15,922 nt of DNA from assembly GCA_017961625.1 (NCBI GenBank), contig JAGCWY010000154.1, forward strand, positions 1-15,922, read 5' to 3'. Position 1 is the first letter of the stretch. Every line of letters begins with the position of its first letter. This document shows positions 7,110-15,382 of the stretch, one piece after another. A model generated the notes under the pieces. That model had not been told where the DNA came from, did no database searches, and saw nothing but the letters and a program-made list of their open reading frames with translations. Made by a program: the position numbers and the translations under genes. The DNA is from Ruminococcus sp. (GTDB taxonomy: Bacteria; Bacillota; Clostridia; Oscillospirales; Ruminococcaceae).

Positions 7110-7532
7110 TTGGAAAACAATGTTTTGATATCTCTTACGAGTATTCAATGGCAGGACAATGAAAAGAGTGAAACAGAACTTCTGACACAGGCAAACTTCA
7201 CCCGTAAGAACGGATGGGACATAATTTCCTACGAGGACACCTCCGCCACGGGCTTTGAAGGCTCAGTCACCACCATTAAGGTGGATGACAGCAAAAACGC
7301 TTCCATAACCCGTGAGGGTACGGCAAACTCTGTTCTTTCACTGGAAATAGGAAGAAAGCACTTCTGCCAGTATGGCACTCCCTACGGTAATCTGCAAATA
7401 GGAGTATACACCCACGCTATAGAGAATACTATCGCAGAAAATGGAAGGCTCTACCTAAAATATACTCTTGACCTGAATTCCTCGTATCTTTCGGATAACG
7501 AGATAATAATGACAGTACAGGCTCAGAACTGA
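7110..7532 (+). CDS. DUF1934 (YwiB-like) family protein
   Basis: This 140-residue protein begins with alternating strand-like segments and continues with TTIKVDD, ASITREGTANSVLSLEIGRKHFCQYGTPYGNLQIGV and a C-terminal LKYTLDL. The pattern fits the DUF1934 / YwiB family, a calycin-like beta-barrel without known biochemical role. Position supports the call: ywiB lies just upstream of argS in Bacillus subtilis and the same order is seen here. It starts with TTG, preceded by AAGGAG (7098-7103) at 6 bases. Gaps are 35 bp to the ligase-like gene and 25 bp to argS, consistent with one transcript. No signal peptide or membrane segment is visible. Confidence 0.8.
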   Translation: MENNVLISLTSIQWQDNEKSETELLTQANFTRKNGWDIISYEDTSATGFEGSVTTIKVDDSKNASITREGTANSVLSLEIGRKHFCQYGTPYGNLQIGVYTHAIENTIAENGRLYLKYTLDLNSSYLSDNEIIMTVQAQN

Positions 7533-7557
7533 GCCTTCATAAGAAAGGATAATAATA

Positions 7558-9327
7558 ATGTCAGACCTTATCAATTCCGCATCGCTCCGACTCCGTGAGA
7601 TAATCATGGACGCTCTCGGAGTGCTCGTCGCAGAGGAAGAGATCCCAGCTGTTCCCCTGCCGAATTTCAACATTGAGATACCTGCGGATAAATCTCACGG
7701 CGACTTCGCCGCAAACACCGCAATGGTCTGCGCAAAAGCTCTTAAAATGCCGCCAAGAAAGATAGCTGAGCTGATTTGCGAAAAGCTCTTCCTCCAGGGC
7801 ACCATATTCGAAAGAGCCGAAGTCGCAGGACCTGGATTCCTGAACTTCTTCCTCAGCAGGAAGTGGTTCTCTGATGTAGTGCAAAACGTCCTCAGTGAGG
7901 GTAAGAACTACGGAAAGACTGACCTCGGCAAGGGAAAAAAAGTGCTTGTTGAGTTCGTTTCAGCAAATCCCACAGGACCTATGCATATAGGTAACGCAAG
8001 AGGAGGAGCTATAGGCGACTGTCTCGCAAGTGTCCTCCAGTGGGCAGGCTATCACGCAGAGCGCGAGTTCTACGTAAACGACGCCGGAAATCAGATTGAG
8101 AAGTTCGGCAAGTCTCTTGAGCTCAGGTATTTGCAGCTCTGCTCCGTCAATGGACAAGAGCTCATAGCTAGGTACAAAGCCGATAACGAGAAGCTCTGCT
8201 CGGAGATATACTCTCAAAGCGGTGAGGGCATGACTTTCGAAATGCCAGAAGATGTTTACCTTGGTACGGATATCATCGAGCACGCAAAGAACTTCTATGA
8301 TATCAACGGCAGCTCCTTCGAAAGCACATCTGAAGAAGAACGCAGAAAGGCTCTAGTTGATTACGCCCTTCCTATAAATATAGCAGGTCTTGAACGTGAC
8401 CTGAAAAAGTACCGCATCGTATACGACAACTGGTTCCGTGAGAGCACGGTACACGCAAAGAACGAGACAAAGCTAGTCGTTGACAAGCTCATAGAAGCTG
8501 GAAAAGCTTACGAGCAGGATGGTGCGATATGGTTCAAAGCTACGGAGTACGGTCTTGACAAGGACTTCGTATTAAAAAGGAGCAACGGTCTTTACACTTA
8601 CATCGTACCGGACATCGCTTACCACTATGACAAGCTGGTTACCAGAAACTTCGACAAGGCGATAAACGTCCTCGGAGCTGATCACCACGGCTACGTCCCG
8701 AGACTTAAAGCTGCTCTCAATGCTCTCGGCGTTGACGAGACAAAGTTGGATGTAGTACTTATGCAAATGGTAATGCTGGTCCGCAACGGCGAGGTAGTAA
8801 AGCTCTCAAAGAGAAGCGGCAAGGCGATAACTCTTGTAACTCTCCTTGATGAGATACCGATTGACGCAGCCCGTTTCTTCTTCAATCTGCGCGAGGCAAA
8901 CTCTCAGTTCGAGTTTGACCTTGACCTCGCTATTGAGAAGTCCTCACAGAACCCAGTCTACTATGTTCAGTACGCCCACGCAAGGATATGCAGCCTCCTG
9001 AAGAACCTCAGTGAAGAGGGCGTTGAGATACCGCAGTCAGCCGACCTTGATCTCCTAGACAATCCCCATGAGATTGAGCTTATCCGCCACCTTGCCTCCC
9101 TCCCCGGAGAGATAAACCTTGCGGCTAAGAGCTATGATCCTTCCAAGATCACAAAGTACTCGGTAGATTTGGCTACTCTTTTCCACCGCTTCTACGACGC
9201 CTGCAGCGTAAAGAACGCAGAAACAAAGGAGCTCATGGATGCACGTATACTCCTCTGCGTTGCAGTACGCCAGACTCTCAGGAATGCTCTGGAGATACTG
9301 AATATCGACCGTCCTGAGAAAATGTAA
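7558..9327 (+). CDS. argS: Arginyl-tRNA synthetase
   Basis: The 589-residue class I synthetase charges tRNA-Arg with arginine in the cytoplasm. It has the N-terminal ArgRS-specific domain (about 1-100), the Rossmann-fold HIGH motif as PMHIGNARGG (H143-N146), the KMSKS equivalent as K415-L-S-K418-R-S-G, and a C-terminal DALR anticodon-binding domain (about 470-589, starting near NPVYYVQYAHAR). Length is normal for bacterial ArgRS. The ATG has AAAGGA about 9 bases upstream. It is the last gene of the unit; no strong terminator follows, though a hairpin (9349-9372) lacking a U-tract is present. Confidence 0.97.
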   Translation: MSDLINSASLRLREIIMDALGVLVAEEEIPAVPLPNFNIEIPADKSHGDFAANTAMVCAKALKMPPRKIAELICEKLFLQGTIFERAEVAGPGFLNFFLSRKWFSDVVQNVLSEGKNYGKTDLGKGKKVLVEFVSANPTGPMHIGNARGGAIGDCLASVLQWAGYHAEREFYVNDAGNQIEKFGKSLELRYLQLCSVNGQELIARYKADNEKLCSEIYSQSGEGMTFEMPEDVYLGTDIIEHAKNFYDINGSSFESTSEEERRKALVDYALPINIAGLERDLKKYRIVYDNWFRESTVHAKNETKLVVDKLIEAGKAYEQDGAIWFKATEYGLDKDFVLKRSNGLYTYIVPDIAYHYDKLVTRNFDKAINVLGADHHGYVPRLKAALNALGVDETKLDVVLMQMVMLVRNGEVVKLSKRSGKAITLVTLLDEIPIDAARFFFNLREANSQFEFDLDLAIEKSSQNPVYYVQYAHARICSLLKNLSEEGVEIPQSADLDLLDNPHEIELIRHLASLPGEINLAAKSYDPSKITKYSVDLATLFHRFYDACSVKNAETKELMDARILLCVAVRQTLRNALEILNIDRPEKM

Positions 9328-9556
9328 AAGTTACATTTTGGTTACAAAAGATTTACCCGCTTTGGTAAATCTCAACAAAAATCAACACATTTGCAAGTGA
9401 CGTTTGTGAGCCTTCGGACGAAAGTTAACAGTTTGTTAACAAATTGAGAGCAAAAATGTGTTACAATTTGTAATATGTTACGGAGATATTATCTCCTCTC
9501 AAACGCCTTGAAGGTCCGCTCAAAATAAGATCTTATTAAGAGAAAGGATGTAAATC
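9328..9556 (+). promoter_or_regulatory. Palindrome-rich intergenic region upstream of the CdaR-like gene
   Basis: No gene is seen. Repeated structure is dense. A hairpin AGATTTACC/GGTAAATCT lies at 9349-9372. Two GTTAAC hexamers stand within GTTAACAGTTTGTTAAC. An inverted pair ACAAATTG (9439-9446) and CAATTTGT (9464-9471) brackets a possible -10 (TACAAT at 9462-9467). GGAGAT/ATCTCC forms a hairpin at 9482-9496, and a perfect 14-bp palindrome AATAAGATCTTATT lies at 9524-9537. No good -35 fits, so the promoter may need an activator. Operators for the downstream regulator are plausible. Confidence 0.45.
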
Positions 9557-10642
9557 ATGTCCAACAGATTATTTCAGGGTTTAGTTCATCAGATGCGTGA
9601 TTCCATCGACGCTACCATTGGCGTAGTAGATGAAACCGCAACCATCATTGCCTGCAGCGACCTTTCACGTGTAGGCACGACAAATGAGTTCGTTTCGTTA
9701 GATCTCAGCGATTCTCACGACATCTTCATCCGCGACGGCTTCACCTACAAGCCCTTTGGCTCAAGAGTAAAGCCTGACTATGCGGTTTTTGTAGAGGGTG
9801 TTGACGACGCAGCTGCAAAGTATGCAAGCATACTCGCTATCGCACTCTCAAATATCAAGCAGTACTACGATGAAAAGTACGACAGAAACAATTTCATCAA
9901 GAATGTCATACTTGATAACGTTCTCCCCGGAGATATAGTTATCAAGGCAAGAGAGCTCCACTTCAACGCAGAGATAAGCAGAGCCGTATTCCTTATTAGG
10001 ATAATCTCCGCTAACGATATCTCCGCTTACGACGTTATACAGAATCTCTTCCCTGACAAGAACAAGGACTTCGTCTTCAATATCACAGAAACAGATATAG
10101 TTCTCGTCAAGGAGCTCAAGAGCACTGTTGACTCAAAGGATCTCGAAAAGCTCGCACGCTCTATCGCTGATACTCTCAGTAGCGAGTTCTACACAAGAGT
10201 AAACGTAGGTATCGGTACAGCCGTTGTAGGCGTAAAGGATCTTGCTCGCTCCTTCAAGGAAGCTCAGATGGCTCTTGAGGTCGGCAAGGTATTCGATACA
10301 GACAAGGTAATAGTAAGCTACGACAACCTCGGAATCGCACGTCTTATCTATCACCTCCCAACAACTCTCTGCGAGACATTCCTCCACGAGGTATTCAAGG
10401 TAGGCAGCATCGAGTCTCTCGACCACGAGACGCTCTTCACTATCCAGAAGTTCTTCGAGAATAACCTCAACGTTTCAGAAACATCAAGAAAGCTCTTCGT
10501 ACACAGAAATACTCTCGTGTACAGACTTGAAAAGATTAAAAAGCTCACAGGTCTTGATCTCCGTGAATTCGATCACGCTATAATTTTCAAGATTGCACTC
10601 ATGGTAAAGAAGTACCTGTCTGCTAATCCTGTAAAGTTCTGA
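9557..10642 (+). CDS. CdaR/PucR-family transcriptional regulator
   Basis: The 361-residue protein has an N-terminal segment (about 1-45) resembling the sugar-diacid-recognition domain (IGVVDETATIIACSDLSRVGTT), a middle GGDEF-like PucR region (about 130-270), and a C-terminal PucR helix-turn-helix with the signature NNLNVSETSRKLFVHRNTLVYRL (about 306-328). CdaR-type proteins bind DNA through this C-terminal domain and usually activate transcription on binding a small ligand, which is not identifiable here. It is followed by ftsE after 77 bp containing a hairpin, so it may control the cell-wall cluster, its own promoter region, or a distant target. Start at ATG with AAAGGATG upstream. Confidence 0.82.
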   Translation: MSNRLFQGLVHQMRDSIDATIGVVDETATIIACSDLSRVGTTNEFVSLDLSDSHDIFIRDGFTYKPFGSRVKPDYAVFVEGVDDAAAKYASILAIALSNIKQYYDEKYDRNNFIKNVILDNVLPGDIVIKARELHFNAEISRAVFLIRIISANDISAYDVIQNLFPDKNKDFVFNITETDIVLVKELKSTVDSKDLEKLARSIADTLSSEFYTRVNVGIGTAVVGVKDLARSFKEAQMALEVGKVFDTDKVIVSYDNLGIARLIYHLPTTLCETFLHEVFKVGSIESLDHETLFTIQKFFENNLNVSETSRKLFVHRNTLVYRLEKIKKLTGLDLREFDHAIIFKIALMVKKYLSANPVKF

Positions 10643-10672
10643 TAAAAGCCGTCACGGCATATATGGAACTTC

Positions 10673-10694
10673 GGGCGGCTTAGTCCGCCCTTTT
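10673..10694 (+). terminator. Terminator or attenuator between the regulator and ftsE
   Basis: GGGCGG / CCGCCC forms a 6-bp all-GC stem with a CTTAGT loop, followed by TTTT. It lies 30 bp after the regulator stop and 25 bp before ftsE. The short space left holds no clear promoter, so ftsE may depend on read-through. Confidence 0.6.
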
Positions 10695-10719
10695 CACAGA
10701 CTAAGGTAGGTGTAACACT

Positions 10720-11724
10720 TTGGTAGAACTTAAAAACGTATCCGTGACCTACTCCAGCGGCGTTGACGCTCTTAACAACGTCAGCCTGAAGATAAACGAC
10801 GGTGACTTTGCCTTCGTGGTAGGTTCATCAGGTGCGGGCAAAAGTACCATGATAAAGCTTCTGCTCAAGGAAATAGACGCAACAAGCGGCGTAGTGACCG
10901 TAAACGGCTATAATCTCAACAAGCTGAAAAAAAGGAAGATACCTGAATTCCGCCGTACTCTCGGCTTTGTATTCCAGGATTTCCGACTGATTCCGTCAAT
11001 GACCGTGTATGAGAACATCGCGTTCGTTCTAAGGGTTATTGATGCACCAATCAAGTATATCAGAAAAAGAGTGCCTTATGTTATAAGTCTTGTAGGACTT
11101 CATGCAAAGACTAATTCTTACCCGGACGAGCTTTCAGGCGGTGAAAAACAGCGTGTAGCTATTGCAAGAGCACTGGTAAACGACCCCCAGCTCATAATCG
11201 CAGACGAGCCTACAGGTAATATCGACCCCGAACTTTCATATGAGATTGTTGAGCTACTCAAGGGCATTAACGATCAAGGTACCACCATACTCATGGTAAC
11301 TCATGAGCACGACCTCGTTCGCCACTTCGGTGGACGTATAATCAATATCACCGAGGGTGAGATAGTTTTCGACGAGGTGATAACAGGTACGGGCGACGAG
11401 CTCCTTGCCGATATGAGCGCGGAGATGCCTGCAGAGACTGTATCGGAAGCCATAAGCGAAGCCGAGCAGACCAGCGGCATAACAGAAAGCGAGGATACAG
11501 GCGAAGTCGAAGAGCTCCCAATAGAGGATATGTCCGCCGACGATATAATATCGGCAATAGGCGGTATCCCCGAGCCCGAACAGGCTGAAAAAGAGCTTAT
11601 GAAGCCAGTTGCGGAGAATATCGATGTAGATATAACTCAGGAACTTCCAAAAATACCGGATGAGGAGACTCCCGAACAGCTCCTCGCCGCACTTTCGAAA
11701 AGTACAGAAGGAGGTGCGGAATGA
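10720..11724 (+). CDS. ftsE: Cell-division ABC ATPase FtsE with acidic C-terminal extension
   Basis: Residues 1-225 form a complete ABC ATPase: Walker A G35-SSGAGK41-ST, Q-loop Q86, signature L138-SGGEKQR145, Walker B LIIADE (158-163) and H-loop H195. The specific pattern (VYENIAFVLRV, TGNIDPELS) and the overlap with ftsX identify FtsE, which powers FtsX to activate peptidoglycan hydrolases at the membrane. FtsE is usually about 220-230 residues; here there are about 110 more, low in complexity and rich in Glu and Asp (EAISEAEQTSGITESEDTGE and similar), ending just inside ftsX. It starts at TTG. The stop TGA overlaps the ftsX ATG (ATGA), implying translational coupling. Confidence 0.93.
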   Translation: MVELKNVSVTYSSGVDALNNVSLKINDGDFAFVVGSSGAGKSTMIKLLLKEIDATSGVVTVNGYNLNKLKKRKIPEFRRTLGFVFQDFRLIPSMTVYENIAFVLRVIDAPIKYIRKRVPYVISLVGLHAKTNSYPDELSGGEKQRVAIARALVNDPQLIIADEPTGNIDPELSYEIVELLKGINDQGTTILMVTHEHDLVRHFGGRIINITEGEIVFDEVITGTGDELLADMSAEMPAETVSEAISEAEQTSGITESEDTGEVEELPIEDMSADDIISAIGGIPEPEQAEKELMKPVAENIDVDITQELPKIPDEETPEQLLAALSKSTEGGAE

Positions 11725-12632
11725 AACTAAGCGGTGTCAAATACCTCGCCGATCAGGGCGTGGAAAATATATGGAAGAATAAGATGATGGCGTTCGCTAC
11801 CTTCTGCGTACTGCTCATATCTCTCCTGCTCGTCGGAGTAGCAGGTCTCTTTTACATCAACCTCAATTCTATGATAAAAGGTCTCGGAAGTCAGAACGAG
11901 GTAGTTGTAATAATGGAGAACGGAACTACCGATGAACAGAATTCTGCAGCAGAGGAAGCCATTAAGGCTATCCCCAACGTAGCAACAATCAAATTCATCT
12001 CCAAGGAAGAGGCTCTCGAAAGACAGAAGGCAAGCCTCCCCAATGCAGAAAAGATATTCAGCGAATATATCGGCTCTGACGCAAGCTTTATGCCTGACGG
12101 CTTCAGCGTTACCGTCAAAAATACCGACCAAATATCGGATACCACAGCGCAGATAAGCGCTATACAGAATATCCAGAGCGCTTCCGCTTCACCTCAAGTG
12201 GCAGAGTTCCTCAGAGAGCTCAGGAAGGTAGTTTCTATCATAGCAGGTGCCGTGATACTGGCTCTTGCAGTAGTGTCAATGATAATAATCTCCAACACCA
12301 CAAAAGCAAGTGTTTTTGCTCGTCGTGAGGAGATACAGATAATGAAGTACGTCGGCGCAACCAATGCGTTCATACGTATGCCCTTCTTCGTAGAGGGTAT
12401 GGTAACAGGTTTCTTTGCCGGTGCAGGCGCTTACTTCATAACATGGGCAGTCTACCGCTCGGTATACAATATGCTCACAGAGCAGGGTATGCTCATGAAT
12501 ACTTTTGGCGTAGGCAGTCTTATCCCATTTGATAAAATCAGACTTTACGTTGTACTCGGTTACCTTGTGGCTGGATCCTTTATAGGCGCCATCGGCAGCG
12601 TAATAAGCACAAGAAAGCATATCGACGTATAA
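11721..12632 (+). CDS. ftsX: Cell-division membrane protein FtsX
   Basis: The 303-residue protein has the FtsX layout: a cytoplasmic N-terminus, a membrane helix at about 24-47, an extracellular domain at about 48-165, and three more helices at about 169-191, 222-245 and 274-296. RREEIQIMKYVGATNAFIRMPFFVEG (about 201-226) is the conserved FtsX cytoplasmic loop that contacts FtsE. The extracellular domain normally binds coiled-coil hydrolases such as PcsB or CwlO. The ATG overlaps the ftsE stop by 4 bp, and AGGAGG lies inside the ftsE end. The following gene encodes a suitable M23 partner. Confidence 0.95.
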   Translation: MKLSGVKYLADQGVENIWKNKMMAFATFCVLLISLLLVGVAGLFYINLNSMIKGLGSQNEVVVIMENGTTDEQNSAAEEAIKAIPNVATIKFISKEEALERQKASLPNAEKIFSEYIGSDASFMPDGFSVTVKNTDQISDTTAQISAIQNIQSASASPQVAEFLRELRKVVSIIAGAVILALAVVSMIIISNTTKASVFARREEIQIMKYVGATNAFIRMPFFVEGMVTGFFAGAGAYFITWAVYRSVYNMLTEQGMLMNTFGVGSLIPFDKIRLYVVLGYLVAGSFIGAIGSVISTRKHIDV

Positions 12633-12670
12633 TATGTTATTTCTGTCCGTACAAATTATATGATTCTTTT

Positions 12671-12736
12671 ATGAAAGGAGTGTGCTGCTGGATTTTAGCT
12701 TTTGGACTCATTATCCGGCAAGTAGCTTTATTATGA
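12671..12736 (+). other. Possible 21-codon leader ORF overlapping the M23 gene start
   Basis: An ATG at 12671 opens 21 codons (starting MKGVCCWILAF) that end at TGA 12734-12736, overlapping the ATG of the M23 gene as ATGA. The AAAGGAG at 12674-12680 lies inside this ORF. Upstream of 12671 there is no clear Shine-Dalgarno site, so translation is doubtful. Confidence 0.2.
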
Positions 12737-14073
12737 AAAATCTTAGCATTTTCAAGAAGGTCATTTCTTTTGTGACTTGTTCTGCATTATCAATGGCAGT
12801 GATGACAGGATCTCCTCTGTTGTCAGGTGAAAGAACGGAAAAAGTCGCTGCGCTCAGTATCGCCGAGCTTCAGGAAAAAATAAACGAAAACAATTCTCAG
12901 ATTGAGGCGCTTCAGGGACAACTCGACGCTCTTGCAAGCAACAAGGCGGAGCAGGAGCAGTATCAGGCTGTACTTAAGCAGCAGATAGACGTTATAAAGG
13001 ATAACCTCACTATCCTCGCTAATGAAATTGCAAGCATAAAAGAGGACATCGAGGAAACAAAAAGCAATATCACCTCTCTTGAGGATTCAATAGCAGCACA
13101 GGATTTGGAGATTGACAATAAGATTGAGCGCTTCAAGAAGCGTCTCTGCGAAATGTATATCTCCGGAAACGACAACCTCGCCTCTGTAGTAGTCGGTACT
13201 TCCAGCTTCTATGATATGATATCAAGAGTTGAAATGGTAAACCGTATCGCTTCCTACGACGAGCAGCTAATAAACGACATTCTTGCCGATATTGACAAAA
13301 TGGAAGAGGACAAAGCATCTCTTCAGACCGAAAAGCTCACTCAGGAAATGAAGGAAAAGGAGCTTGAAGCCAAAGAAGCCGATAAAAAGGCTGAATATGA
13401 AATCTTCAATGAAAAGTCACTTCAGACTCAGGAGATCATCGATAGACTTGCTCTAGAGGAACAGATGCTAGCAGGTGATATCAGCAAATACGAGCAGGAT
13501 AAAGCCGACTTTGAACAGCAGATACAGGATATAATCGCAGAGCAGCAACGCCGCGAGGCTGAGGAGGCAGCAAGACTTGCCGCACAACAGGCTGCTTCAC
13601 AGAACTATACTCCTTCCTACAGCTCTCAGCCCTCATATATACCTACTCCCGGTGCTTCTGGATTTGCATGGCCGGCACCCGGTTACTACCTTATAACCAG
13701 CGGCTATGGCGAAAGATGGGGAAGCTTCCACGGCGGAATTGATATCGGCGACGCCGGTATCCACGGAGGATGCGCATGTGCTTCACGCGCCGGTACGGTC
13801 ATATACGTATATAACGGTTGCACACATGATTATGCTAAGAGCGGTAGCTGCGGCTGCGGAGGTGGCTACGGCAACTATGTTATCATATCCCACGACGAGA
13901 CCTACTCCACTGTTTACGGTCACCTTGCAAGTGCTGCTGTTTCTCAGGGACAGTACGTGAACCAGGGTGATGTTATCGGCTACATCGGCTCTACAGGCTG
14001 GTCAACAGGCGATCATCTCCACTTTGAGATACGTGTTAACGGAGTAAGAGTCAACCCGTCCAATTATGTATAA
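12733..14073 (+). CDS. Secreted coiled-coil M23 peptidoglycan hydrolase (PcsB/CwlO/EnvC-like)
   Basis: The preferred form has 446 residues: signal peptide (about 1-35; basic start, hydrophobic core, A-rich end), a long coiled coil (about 42-275) with a PcsB-like turn (SVVVGTSSFYDMISRVEMVNRI, about 151-172), a Ser/Tyr/Pro-rich linker (about 290-312) and a LytM/M23 domain (about 313-446). Zn-site residues are H333 and D337 (HGGID), H397 (YGHL) and H428-L-H430; all are intact. The domain carries five cysteines in a Gly-rich insert (347, 349, 363, 373, 375). It likely cleaves peptide crosslinks of peptidoglycan, with FtsX as activator. The ATG at 12733 begins a good signal peptide but lacks a nearby Shine-Dalgarno; AAAGGAG at 12674-12680 suits an in-frame GTG (12682) or CTG (12688) better, so the true start is uncertain. 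Confidence 0.88.
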   Translation: MKNLSIFKKVISFVTCSALSMAVMTGSPLLSGERTEKVAALSIAELQEKINENNSQIEALQGQLDALASNKAEQEQYQAVLKQQIDVIKDNLTILANEIASIKEDIEETKSNITSLEDSIAAQDLEIDNKIERFKKRLCEMYISGNDNLASVVVGTSSFYDMISRVEMVNRIASYDEQLINDILADIDKMEEDKASLQTEKLTQEMKEKELEAKEADKKAEYEIFNEKSLQTQEIIDRLALEEQMLAGDISKYEQDKADFEQQIQDIIAEQQRREAEEAARLAAQQAASQNYTPSYSSQPSYIPTPGASGFAWPAPGYYLITSGYGERWGSFHGGIDIGDAGIHGGCACASRAGTVIYVYNGCTHDYAKSGSCGCGGGYGNYVIISHDETYSTVYGHLASAAVSQGQYVNQGDVIGYIGSTGWSTGDHLHFEIRVNGVRVNPSNYV

Positions 14074-14104
14074 ATCTGTCAAACAATAAAATACCATAAA
14101 ATAA

Positions 14105-14133
14105 GGGCAGTTCGCGCAACTGCCCGAATTTTT
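14105..14133 (+). terminator. Intrinsic terminator after the M23 gene
   Basis: GGGCAGTT / AACTGCCC forms an 8-bp stem with a 5-base loop, followed by GAATTTTT. It lies 31 bp past the stop and only 20 bp before the protease ATG. With no visible promoter in between, it may be a partial terminator that lowers protease expression. Confidence 0.8.
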
Positions 14134-14152
14134 GTTAGAAAGCGATGATAAT

Positions 14153-15319
14153 ATGAATAAGAAGATCAGTCTCGGACTAGCTCTGAGTCTTATTGCTATA
14201 GCTTCCGCGGTCACGTTTATACTGACCTCATTTTTCTCGCTACAAAGCTTCAACAAGACCGTAGTAGACGTAAGCGAAAAGGGAAAGAAATACAACTCCC
14301 TCCAGACTCTCGACTCTTACGTTCGTGAGCACTACCTCGGTGATATCGACGAAAACGAGATCAACGACGGTATCCTTAAGGGCTATATCTCTGGACTTGG
14401 TGACAAGTATTCCAAATATCTATCAGAAGAGGAATATCTTACCGAGCAGAACGAGGGTGCAGGACAACTCATAGGTCTCGGACTTACCCTTATGGAGGAC
14501 GAGAGCGGATATATCCGCATTGCAGGAATGATACAAGATTCCCCAGTCGCAGAGGCAGGTCTCAGGGAAGGAGATATCATAACCCTTATAGATGGCATCA
14601 GCGTGCTCTCCGTGGGTTTTGACGAGTCCGTTGAGGCAATGCGCGGTACTGAGGGCTCTGAGATAAGACTTACTGTACGCCGCGGCGGCGTAGACAAGGA
14701 TTATACCTTCACACGCCGCTCCATAGAAGAGATAAGCGTAACGGGAGAAATGATAAGCGAATATGTGGGATATATAAAGGTAACTGGCTTTAAGAAGAAT
14801 ACTCCTCAGCAGTTTATGAACGCTCTCGAAAGACTAACCTCAAACGGCGTCCGTGCGCTGATATTCGACGTCCGCGACAATGGCGGCGGAATAGTTCCAT
14901 CGCTGTCTGAGTGTCTCGACCCCCTTCTGCCCGAGGGCGTTATCGCCACGGCAGAGTATAAGGACGGTCATAGCGAGACTATCGTATATTCTGACGACAC
15001 TATGCTCGATATACCAATGGTAGTGCTTGTAAATAAGAATACCGCCAGCGCAGCAGAGCTGTTTGCCGCTTCACTGAGAGACTTTGCCGGAGCCTATCTC
15101 ATAGGCGAAAAGACTTATGGCAAGGGCGTTATGCAGGAGACCACTGAATTCAACAAGAACGGCGCTGTAGTCCTCACAGTCGCAAGGTACAAGACCTCTC
15201 TTTCCGACTGCTATGACGGTGTGGGCATAGCTCCCGACCTTACCTTGGCAAACGAGAACCCGGAAAATGACGACCAGAAGAACAAAGCCGTTGATATAGC
15301 ATACAGCCTTATACAATAA
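14153..15319 (+). CDS. S41 C-terminal processing protease (CtpA/CtpB-like)
   Basis: The 388-residue protein begins with a membrane-anchor or signal helix (about 5-30), then an N-terminal Ctp region (about 45-100), a PDZ domain (about 104-185, GLGLTL...DSPVAEAGLREGDIITLIDG) and the S41 catalytic domain (about 195-388). The nucleophile is Ser299 in NTASAAE; the general base is Lys324 in TYGKGVMQ, with Gln328. It would act outside the membrane on protein C-termini. The family includes sporulation proteases and, in other bacteria, enzymes that degrade cell-wall hydrolases, so a link to the adjacent M23 hydrolase is possible but inferred. ATG 14153 is preferred over the in-frame TTG at 14132, which would put 7 polar residues before the anchor; the Shine-Dalgarno site is weak (GAAAG). 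Confidence 0.9.
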   Translation: MNKKISLGLALSLIAIASAVTFILTSFFSLQSFNKTVVDVSEKGKKYNSLQTLDSYVREHYLGDIDENEINDGILKGYISGLGDKYSKYLSEEEYLTEQNEGAGQLIGLGLTLMEDESGYIRIAGMIQDSPVAEAGLREGDIITLIDGISVLSVGFDESVEAMRGTEGSEIRLTVRRGGVDKDYTFTRRSIEEISVTGEMISEYVGYIKVTGFKKNTPQQFMNALERLTSNGVRALIFDVRDNGGGIVPSLSECLDPLLPEGVIATAEYKDGHSETIVYSDDTMLDIPMVVLVNKNTASAAELFAASLRDFAGAYLIGEKTYGKGVMQETTEFNKNGAVVLTVARYKTSLSDCYDGVGIAPDLTLANENPENDDQKNKAVDIAYSLIQ

Positions 15320-15382
15320 GATACGGCGTCCACGTCGTCCCGTTAATACGGAATTATTATACGCCCTTAAAAACTACAAAAA

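Noticed and set aside
9349..9372. Intrinsic terminator for argS
   Set aside because: The 9-bp stem is good but AT-rich and is followed by CAACAAAAATC, without a U-tract.
12636..12664. Separate promoter for the M23 gene (TATGAT at 12659-12664)
   Set aside because: The -10 is fair but no acceptable -35 lies 16-18 bases upstream.
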